Assembly: GCA_003164075.1 (NCBI GenBank)
Contig: PLRZ01000451.1
Span: 7,983 to 16,664 of the forward strand
Direction: 5' to 3'
Source of the DNA: Bryobacterales bacterium
GTDB lineage: Bacteria; Acidobacteriota; Terriglobia; Bryobacterales; Bryobacteraceae
DNA: 8,682 bases
This document shows positions 1 to 4,999 of the stretch, in pieces (the stretch's first letter is position 1; each line of letters begins with the position of its first letter). Below the pieces are notes generated by a model, which did no database searches, had not been told where the DNA came from, and saw only the letters and a list, made by a program, of their open reading frames with translations. The position numbers and the translations under genes are program-made.

Positions 1-9
1 GTCCAGAGT

Positions 10-90
10 CTCGACCCAGCAGGCAAGAGTGCCTGCGCCACGAAAACGGGCTCATCCCAAATTCCACGACGTCAGGAGTTCTGAAAATGC
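10..90 (+). repeat. 81-bp dispersed intergenic repeat, copy 1
   Basis: This stretch aligns without gaps to 3004-3084, with 68 of 81 positions identical by my hand count. It contains two small inverted repeats. The first is GCAGGC (19-24) / GCCTGC (31-36) around the loop AAGAGT. The second is TCAG (72-75) / CTGA (81-84) around GAGTT. The loop AAGAGT and the core AAATTCC are identical in both copies. It has no coding potential that I trust. It resembles REP-like dispersed elements that I associate with Solibacter-type genomes, but that resemblance is from memory. Positions 91-208 between this element and the glycosyltransferase stop hold nothing recognisable. Confidence 0.8.
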
Positions 91-208
91 GCTTTTTGAA
101 TCCTGGCTGTCCGTAGTCGAGCTCGAATGTTGTTCTAAGCCTGGATTTCCGTTTAGGCCGCAGGTTAGTCTCGAGGCACACCCGCCAACGGCCGCCCACC
201 GTCATGTA

Positions 209-1342
209 TTACTCCCGGTGTTTACCCAACTTGTAAGTGTAACCGCGCCAGTGGATGGTATTTCCGAACGCCGAGGAGAGCAGCACCGCCAGCCAGAGCC
301 ACGTGCCCAGCGGCACCCAGATAGCGTGTACCCACAGGTGGCGTTTGAACCAGGCTTCGCATTCCGGCAGCGCGGCTTTCGCCAGCGTCGCCCGATTAAG
401 GCCCTTCAACATTCCCGGCGAGAGCTGCGCAATCAGCGCCCACTCGGCCAGCCGGTACCCTTTGCAGGACGCCACAATGGAAGCCGCCATTCCGCCGCAG
501 TAGAAAATGTGCGCCACCAGCGCCAGCCACCACAGGCGGGCATTATAGACGCGCGTGACGGTCATTTGCCGGCGCATCCAGGCCAGCGCGCGCCCCGCCC
601 CGATGCGCTCCTGGCAGGGCACCATCGCTCCGGGAGCGAAGGCGATGGTCAGCCCGGAGGCGCGGACCGCGGCGCTCAGAGAGTAATCGTCGCTGACGGT
701 ATTCGTCCAATGGCCGCGAATATCGAGGTCGTGGAAAGTCTCGCGGCGGATGGCCATGGCGCCGCCCCAGGCGAAGCTGCAATCGCCCGGCCCCAGGCGG
801 CTGAGCGCCACGGCGTCCCACACGCCGCGCATCAGGGTCCAGAAAGTCGGCGGCACCGGGGCGTACCATCGATAACCGGTAGAAGCGCCCACGCCCTTTT
901 CGGAGAGCGGCGCCGCGAGCGACCGCAGCCAGCGGGGAGTGACGCGCCCATCGGAATCGGCGAAGGCGTAGATCTGGCTGAATTTGCGGGCGGCGGCAAC
1001 GGCTACCTTCAGGTTCTGCACTTTCTCGCCGGTGGAGGGGTCGTCACCATGGGCCAGAACGATGTGGACGTTGTTCGGCAAGACGCCGGGCGGGATATCG
1101 GCGGCGGAGTGGGCCACCACGATAAGCTCGTAATCGGGATAGTCCTGCGCGGCCAGGGCGGCGAGATTTTCGCGCAATCCATCGTCATGGCCCTTCACGG
1201 GGACGATGACAGTGGCCGGCGGCAGGATGTGCGGCGTTTCCGACAGGCGCCGCTCGACATAAGCGGTGCGTTTGCGCTCGCCGCGCAACGAGAGAATCGC
1301 CAGCAGCAACGCCGGCCCGACAAAGAACCAATACCAGAACAC
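209..1342 (-). CDS. Membrane glycosyltransferase, GT2/GT21 type (ceramide glucosyltransferase / HpnI-like)
   Basis: About 377 aa, predicted to be an integral inner-membrane glycosyltransferase that transfers a sugar from a nucleotide-sugar to a lipid acceptor. Residues 1-18 form a hydrophobic anchor and a basic stretch follows. The GT-A core shows VIVPVKG (45-51), ENLAALAAQDYPDYELIVV (58-76), the metal-binding DSD (129-131), a SDD motif (217-219) and WMRRQ (255-259). These correspond to the D1, D2, D3 and (Q/R)xxRW signature positions of GT21. Hydrophobic segments at about 270-292 and 336-357 and the terminal WRGYTY motif fit this family. The frame stays open far upstream, opposite the sigma gene. 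I chose the GTG at 1342 because it sits right at the first membrane segment; a TTG at 1345 is the alternative. No clear ribosome-binding site is visible. The acceptor is not deducible: glucosylceramide-type or hopanoid (HpnI) lipids are both possible. Confidence 0.85.
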   Translation of the reverse strand: MFWYWFFVGPALLLAILSLRGERKRTAYVERRLSETPHILPPATVIVPVKGHDDGLRENLAALAAQDYPDYELIVVAHSAADIPPGVLPNNVHIVLAHGDDPSTGEKVQNLKVAVAAARKFSQIYAFADSDGRVTPRWLRSLAAPLSEKGVGASTGYRWYAPVPPTFWTLMRGVWDAVALSRLGPGDCSFAWGGAMAIRRETFHDLDIRGHWTNTVSDDYSLSAAVRASGLTIAFAPGAMVPCQERIGAGRALAWMRRQMTVTRVYNARLWWLALVAHIFYCGGMAASIVASCKGYRLAEWALIAQLSPGMLKGLNRATLAKAALPECEAWFKRHLWVHAIWVPLGTWLWLAVLLSSAFGNTIHWRGYTYKLGKHRE

Positions 1343-1400
1343 CAATGAGGTAGCATAACAGGCTACGGATTTCCAACGATTCCTATTTGCCGGCCGTCCA

Positions 1401-1451
1401 ATGTACAGAACGAAACGAATAGGCTGGCGGGAGCAAGCCAACTGGCGTTGA
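1401..1451 (+). CDS. Possible 16-codon leader ORF overlapping the sigma-fusion start
   Basis: An ATG at 1401 opens a 16-codon frame (MYRTKRIGWREQANWR) that ends in TGA at 1449-1451. The stop overlaps the TTG start codon of the next gene (1448-1450) in a TTGA arrangement. That geometry could allow translational coupling, so that ribosomes finishing the short frame reinitiate on the weak TTG start. The peptide is strongly basic and aromatic (four Arg, one Lys, two Trp). There is no clear Shine-Dalgarno sequence in front of its ATG, and a frame this short arises easily by chance. Low confidence. Confidence 0.2.
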   Translation: MYRTKRIGWREQANWR

Positions 1452-2236
1452 TCGGACACTTCCCCTCCACGGACTACGGTTCCGAGGCCGAACTGCTGGT
1501 GGCCTGCCGGCGGCGGGAGATGGGTGCGTTCGAGCAGCTTTACCGGACGCACGGCGCGCGCCTCAAAAGTATCGCGCACCATACCGCCGGGAACCGGCAG
1601 GATGCCGAGGACGCGGTCCAGGACACCTTTCTGAAGGCGTACCGCGGGATCGACGGGTTCGCGGGCGCGTCCAGCATGGGCACGTGGCTGTGCCGGATTT
1701 GTATCAATGCCTGCTATGACCTGGTTCGCAAACGGCAGCTCGACGGCGAGCCGGCCTCGCCGCCGGAACCGCGGACTTCGCCGCGGAACCAAATGGCGCC
1801 GCGGGTGCAACTGGACCAGGCATTGCGGCGGGTCCGTCCGCGCCAGCGTATGGTGGCGGAGAGCTACACTTCGGTAATGGACGAGTGGCATTTCATTGCC
1901 GAACGTAAGATCCGGGAGGGAATGGCGGAGGGTCTGTTCGATCGCCTGGAAGGCGCGGGTGAGCCCATCGACCTGGAGGAGAATCCTTTTGAAGATCCCT
2001 CTCTGCGGATGGCGCACCGGTTATTGAAGAATAATGGATTTGCACCGGCGTGGATCGAAGAATCGCGGGAGATTGAGACGGAAACGCGCCACCTCCGCGC
2101 TCAATCCGATGTCTCGACTGACGATTTCCGCGACCGCGTCGCGGCCCTGAATCGCCGCATTGCAGCGTTCAATCTGAAGGCGCCCGCCCCGAGCCTCCAC
2201 AAACGGCCATTCGAGCTAAGCCTGAGGCAGTTGTGA
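1448..2236 (+). CDS. ECF sigma region 2 fused to a DUF1992 (DnaJ-C28 conserved) domain
   Basis: A 262-aa ORF with two unrelated parts. Residues about 13-97 are a convincing ECF sigma-70 region 2: AFEQLYRTHG (27-36), AEDAVQDTFLKAY (53-65) for region 2.2 core binding, and GTWLCRICINACYDLVRKRQ (78-97) for 2.3/2.4, the -10-reading part. A proline-rich linker follows. Then come only the first residues of region 4 (LDQALRRVRPRQRMV, 122-136); the helix-turn-helix that reads -35 is absent. From about residue 144 the protein is a complete DUF1992 domain: IAERKIREGMAEGLFDRLEG (150-169), EPIDLEENPF, the RLLKNNGFAPAW motif (191-202), and a terminal LNRRIAAFNL. The start is TTG, since the frame offers no better one before region 2; GGGAG lies 14 nt upstream. 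An in-frame ATG at 1877 matches the usual N-terminus of stand-alone DUF1992 proteins, so internal initiation, or a deletion-born fusion, is possible. Confidence 0.8.
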   Translation: MIGHFPSTDYGSEAELLVACRRREMGAFEQLYRTHGARLKSIAHHTAGNRQDAEDAVQDTFLKAYRGIDGFAGASSMGTWLCRICINACYDLVRKRQLDGEPASPPEPRTSPRNQMAPRVQLDQALRRVRPRQRMVAESYTSVMDEWHFIAERKIREGMAEGLFDRLEGAGEPIDLEENPFEDPSLRMAHRLLKNNGFAPAWIEESREIETETRHLRAQSDVSTDDFRDRVAALNRRIAAFNLKAPAPSLHKRPFELSLRQL

Positions 2237-2259
2237 ACGCCGCGCACGCCGCGTTTCAT

Positions 2260-2286
2260 GCATCATGACAGCATCCTGGTTGATGC
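2260..2286. promoter_or_regulatory. Candidate VapB operator: three 11-bp-phased GCATC half-sites
   Basis: GCATC occurs at 2260-2264 and again at 2271-2275, and its reverse complement GATGC lies at 2282-2286. Each step is exactly 11 bp, about one helical turn. The last two form a perfect inverted repeat, AGCATC (2270-2275) / GATGCT (2282-2287), with a 6-nt centre. Ribbon-helix-helix antitoxins usually bind short repeated half-sites around their own promoter, so this is the expected place and shape for autoregulation. Binding itself is inferred. Confidence 0.5.
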
Positions 2287-2292
2287 TACGAT
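2265..2292 (+). promoter_or_regulatory. Candidate vapBC promoter, leaderless
   Basis: ATGACA (2265-2270) matches the -35 consensus at five of six positions. TACGAT (2287-2292) matches the -10 consensus at four of six, and the spacer is 16 nt. The usual start point, 6-8 nt after the -10, falls on or next to the GTG start at 2299, so the mRNA would be leaderless. This agrees with the absence of any Shine-Dalgarno sequence before that GTG. The candidate operator repeats fill the spacer. Confidence 0.45.
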
Positions 2293-2298
2293 GTCTGT

Positions 2299-2562
2299 GT
2301 GCGGACAACCGTGACCCTGGATCCCGATGTGCGGAACATTCTGGAACAGGTCATGAAAGAGCGCGGGATCCCGTTCAAGCAGGCGCTCAACGACGCCATC
2401 CGGACCGGTCTGGCAGCCGGGCGCTCCGGGCGAAAACGCCGCTTTGTGCAAAAGACATATTCGCTGGGCGCCGAACAACATTTCCGATGGGACAAGGCGC
2501 TGGCGGCCGCCGACGCCATTGAAGACGAGGAACTGGTGCGCAAGTTGGCGTTGCGCAAGTGA
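2299..2562 (+). CDS. vapB: VapB-type antitoxin, ribbon-helix-helix
   Basis: An 87-aa antitoxin. The N-terminus, MRTTVTLDPDVRNILEQV followed by a helix with PFKQALNDAIRTGL, is the classic VapB ribbon-helix-helix: one beta strand, then two helices that dimerise and bind DNA. The C-terminal half (about 45-87) is basic and then acidic, and would wrap around and neutralise the PIN toxin. The start is GTG; the frame closes at 2281-2283 just upstream and offers no other common start codon. The stop TGA (2560-2562) overlaps the toxin's GTG (2559-2561) in a GTGA arrangement, indicating translational coupling. It probably represses its own promoter through the phased repeats upstream. Confidence 0.85.
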   Translation: MRTTVTLDPDVRNILEQVMKERGIPFKQALNDAIRTGLAAGRSGRKRRFVQKTYSLGAEQHFRWDKALAAADAIEDEELVRKLALRK

Positions 2563-2993
2563 ACATCCTCGATGCCAACCTGCTGATTTATGCGGTGAAC
2601 CGGGACTTCCCGCTGCATGCGAAGGCGAAATCCTGGCTGGAGAAGTCTCTCGATGGAGTGGAGATCGTGGGATTCTCCTGGCTGGCGATTCTGGCGTTTG
2701 TGCGGCTCACGACAAGGCCCGGTCTGTTTCAACATCGGCTGTCGCCCGAGGGAGCTTTCGACCTGGTGGAGGAGTGGTTGGACCAGCCCTCTGCCAGAAT
2801 TGTGCAGCCCGGGCCGCGCCACTTGTCCTTGTTGCGCGGACTCCTGACTCCGCTCGGGACTGCCGGCAACCTGACCTCCGACGCCCACCTGGCAGCTCTC
2901 GCCATCGAGCAAGACGCGCAGCTATGCTCCGGCGATAACGACTTCGCGCGTTTTCCGGGCCTGCGATGGAAGAATCCGCTTACGGGCCGCTGA
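2559..2993 (+). CDS. vapC: VapC-type PIN-domain ribonuclease toxin
   Basis: A 144-aa PIN-domain toxin, expected to be a magnesium-dependent endoribonuclease that cleaves tRNA or rRNA when freed from VapB. The length fits single-domain VapC proteins. Visible acidic positions are D5 in ILDANLLIY, D108 in TSDAHLAALAIE and D126/D128 in SGDNDFARFPGLRW. The WLAILAFVRLTT segment (41-52) and the FARFPGLRWKNPL tail place it in the Mtu_PIN-like VapC subgroup. The Glu often seen around position 42-46 in other VapC proteins is not obvious here, which may be normal for this subgroup. Its GTG start overlaps the antitoxin stop. Confidence 0.88.
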   Translation: MNILDANLLIYAVNRDFPLHAKAKSWLEKSLDGVEIVGFSWLAILAFVRLTTRPGLFQHRLSPEGAFDLVEEWLDQPSARIVQPGPRHLSLLRGLLTPLGTAGNLTSDAHLAALAIEQDAQLCSGDNDFARFPGLRWKNPLTGR

Positions 2994-3003
2994 ATCAAGA
3001 CCC

Positions 3004-3084
3004 CTCGACCCGGCCGGCAAGAGTGCCAGCGCCACGGAAGCGGGATCCACCCAAATTCCGCGACTTCAGGAGGTCTGAAGTTGC
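3004..3084 (+). repeat. 81-bp dispersed intergenic repeat, copy 2
   Basis: Direct, gap-free partner of the element at 10-90, with about 84% identity by eye. The first hairpin is GCCGGC (3013-3018) / GCCAGC (3025-3030), with one mismatch, around the same loop AAGAGT. The second is perfect: TTCAG (3065-3069) / CTGAA (3075-3079) around GAGGT. It begins 10 bp after the vapC stop codon, in the gap before the GWxTD promoter. Confidence 0.8.
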
Positions 3085-3164
3085 CGGGCCAGCAGACACC
3101 CGCGCGGCATCTATTCCGACCCCCGAATCCCGAGGCGATATCGAGCGTGCAGCCCCCGGGGCGC

Positions 3165-3182
3165 CACAGTCGGCACACTGTG
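3165..3182. promoter_or_regulatory. Inverted repeat upstream of the GWxTD promoter
   Basis: CACAGT (3165-3170) and ACTGTG (3177-3182) form a perfect 6-bp inverted repeat with a 6-nt centre (CGGCAC). It ends 15 bp before the -35 box at 3198. The position, roughly -50 to -68 from the predicted start point, suits an activator site. No known regulator is recognised, so the role is inferred from symmetry and position alone. Confidence 0.3.
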
Positions 3183-3197
3183 AGACGAATTCACGGA

Positions 3198-3226
3198 TTG
3201 ACCCCTCAAAGTATTCGATCTAAAAT
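3198..3226 (+). promoter_or_regulatory. Sigma-70-type promoter of the GWxTD operon
   Basis: TTGACC (3198-3203) and TAAAAT (3221-3226) are separated by exactly 17 nt, and each matches five of six consensus positions. The predicted start point is near 3233, giving a leader of about 28 nt with AAGGAAG at 3243-3249 before the ATG at 3261. The -10 box overlaps an upstream in-frame ATG at 3225, so that codon cannot be the start. This is the best promoter in the window. Confidence 0.7.
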
Positions 3227-3260
3227 GTGTTCAGCCCTGTCCAAGGAAGCGGTGTGCCGT

Positions 3261-4961
3261 ATGAAAGCTACTCGCCTTTCGATTTTCTGCGTCTCCGTGT
3301 CGATGCTGGTATGCGTGTTCGCCGTCGCGCAGCAAGTGACGCAGCAGGACGACACCACCAAGAAAACCGATACCAAGAAGAAGGCCCCCGAAACCACGTC
3401 CCGGCCCATGACCGATAAGGAACGCAAGGCCAAAGACAAGCAGCTCCGCAAAGAGCTGGCGACGCCTTATCGCAAATGGTTGAACGAAGATGTGGCGTAT
3501 ATCATCACCGATGAAGAGCGGTCCGCCTTCATGCGCCTTCAGACCGATGAGGAGCGCGAGACCTTCATCGAGAACTTCTGGCTGCGCCGCGATCCATCCC
3601 CCGACACGGTGGAAAACGAGTTCAAGGAAGAGCACTACCGCCGCATCGCCTACGCCAACGAACATTACGCCTCCGGTATTCCCGGATGGAAGACCGATCG
3701 CGGCCGCATTTACATCACCTACGGGCCGCCGGACGAAATCGAAGACCATTCGTCGGGCGGCAGCTATGAGCGGCCCCAAGAAGAGGGCGGCGGCGAGACT
3801 TCCACCTATCCCTTCCAGCAGTGGCGCTATCGCTACATCGAAGGCGTCGGCACCAACGTCATCATCGAGTTCGTGGACCCCACCATGTCGGGCGAGTTCC
3901 ATATGACCATGGACCCCTCCGAAAAGGATGCCCTGCTGTACGTTCCCAACGCCGGCCTCACGGTGCTGGAACAGATGGGGATCAGCGACAAATCGGCGCG
4001 CTTCAACAATACCGATGGCACCCACATGGCGCAGTCGTTGGGTGGAACCCCCGAGAGCATGAACGAATTCACCCGGCTGGAGCAGTTCGTCAACCTGCAG
4101 AAGCCGCCCAAGACCAAGTTCACCGACCTGGAAGCCAAGGTGGATTCGCGCATTACGTACGATATCCTGCCGATGAAGGTGCGGGTGGATTTCTTCCCCG
4201 TCACGGATGCGTCCGTGATGACCTACGTAAGCGTGCAGTTCGACAACAAAGACCTGCAGTTGAAGAGCAAAGACGGCGTTTCGTCGGCTAATGTCCATGT
4301 ATTCGGCGAATTCACCACCATCAGCCGCCGGGTGGTCCAGACCTTCGAGCAAGATATGGATATCCCGGGCGGACCCAAGCAGTATCTCACCGATTGGGCG
4401 CAGCGGAAGTCGATTGGCCAGAAAGCCGTGCCTTTGAAGCCCGGTATGTACCGCCTGGTAGTGGTCTGCAAAGATCAGGTAGGCGGATTTGTAAACAATT
4501 GGGAGCAGACGGTTAAGGTGCCGCAACTCGACCCTGACACGCTTTCCACCAGCACCTTGATTTTGGCGGATGACATCGAAACGGTCCCAGCGCGGGATAT
4601 CGGGACCGGCCAGTTCGTGATCGGCGATACCAAGGTCAGGCCGCGCATCGGGGGAGTCTTCCGGCGCGATGAGACACTCGGTGTCTACATGAAGTTGTAC
4701 AATTTCGGCACGGATGAGCAGACCCGGAAACCGCAAGGGGTAGTCCAGTACGAAGTGGTCCGGACCGGCACCGCCGATCCCATCGTTTCGACGTCGGAAG
4801 ACGTCGCCAAGATCCCCTCAGCCTCGGGAAGCCAGGTGACCGTGCAGAAATTCCTGCGGCTGGACAAGTTCGCTCCGGGCTCGTATACGCTCCGGATAAA
4901 AATTACCGACAAGAATCGCAACCAGACGCTCACACAGAGCGCCCCATTTACGGTAACCTAA
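3261..4961 (+). CDS. Secreted GWxTD-domain protein
   Basis: A 566-aa exported protein of unknown biochemical role from a family I know mainly from Acidobacteriota and some Bacteroidota. Residues 1-23 are a signal peptide with probable cleavage at AVA|QQ. A charged, Lys-rich linker (about 30-65) follows. The GWxTD domain spans roughly 68-220: WLNEDVAYIITDEE (73-86), the FWLRRDPSP motif (106-114), NEFKEEHYRRIAYANEHY (119-136), the namesake GWKTD at 142-146, then IYITYGPPDEIE (150-161) and the YPFQQWRYRY segment (183-192). The C-terminal half looks like beta-rich modules, with LKPGMYRLVVV and APGSYTLRIKI turns. The ATG at 3261 was chosen because the frame's earlier ATGs (3081, 3225) lie upstream of or inside the promoter and this one starts the signal peptide. 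It is the first gene of a probable operon, 38 nt ahead of an outer-membrane protein. Confidence 0.9.
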   Translation: MKATRLSIFCVSVSMLVCVFAVAQQVTQQDDTTKKTDTKKKAPETTSRPMTDKERKAKDKQLRKELATPYRKWLNEDVAYIITDEERSAFMRLQTDEERETFIENFWLRRDPSPDTVENEFKEEHYRRIAYANEHYASGIPGWKTDRGRIYITYGPPDEIEDHSSGGSYERPQEEGGGETSTYPFQQWRYRYIEGVGTNVIIEFVDPTMSGEFHMTMDPSEKDALLYVPNAGLTVLEQMGISDKSARFNNTDGTHMAQSLGGTPESMNEFTRLEQFVNLQKPPKTKFTDLEAKVDSRITYDILPMKVRVDFFPVTDASVMTYVSVQFDNKDLQLKSKDGVSSANVHVFGEFTTISRRVVQTFEQDMDIPGGPKQYLTDWAQRKSIGQKAVPLKPGMYRLVVVCKDQVGGFVNNWEQTVKVPQLDPDTLSTSTLILADDIETVPARDIGTGQFVIGDTKVRPRIGGVFRRDETLGVYMKLYNFGTDEQTRKPQGVVQYEVVRTGTADPIVSTSEDVAKIPSASGSQVTVQKFLRLDKFAPGSYTLRIKITDKNRNQTLTQSAPFTVT

Positions 4962-4999
4962 GGAATCGGCGGGTGTAACCCGAGTTTCGCGGCCGTCTG

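Noticed and set aside
29..1348. Long plus-strand ORF of 439 codons
   Set aside because: It is antisense to the clear glycosyltransferase, is rich in Arg/His/Gln with no domain, and is a by-product of GC-rich codon use.
1343..1447. Promoters in the divergent gap between the glycosyltransferase and the sigma fusion
   Set aside because: I looked on both strands for -35/-10 pairs and found no combination good enough to report.
1343..2017. Upstream extension of the glycosyltransferase frame by 225 codons
   Set aside because: The extension is antisense to the sigma-DUF1992 gene and lacks family similarity; the protein's membrane anchor begins at about 1342.
3004..3084. CRISPR or attachment-site interpretation of the 81-bp repeats
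   Set aside because: There are only two good copies 3 kb apart, with no spacers, cas genes, integrase or tRNA gene nearby.
3081..3260. Earlier starts for the GWxTD protein
   Set aside because: The extra 60 residues cover the end of the dispersed repeat and the promoter, and the signal peptide starts only at the ATG at 3261.
3264..3335. Lipoprotein signal for the GWxTD protein (Cys18)
   Set aside because: The residue before Cys18 is Val rather than Gly, Ala or Ser, and a standard AVA|QQ cleavage site follows; a type I signal peptide fits better.
3231..4736. Minus-strand ORF of 501 codons
   Set aside because: It mirrors the GWxTD gene, whose motifs are unambiguous; the antisense product has no recognisable features.
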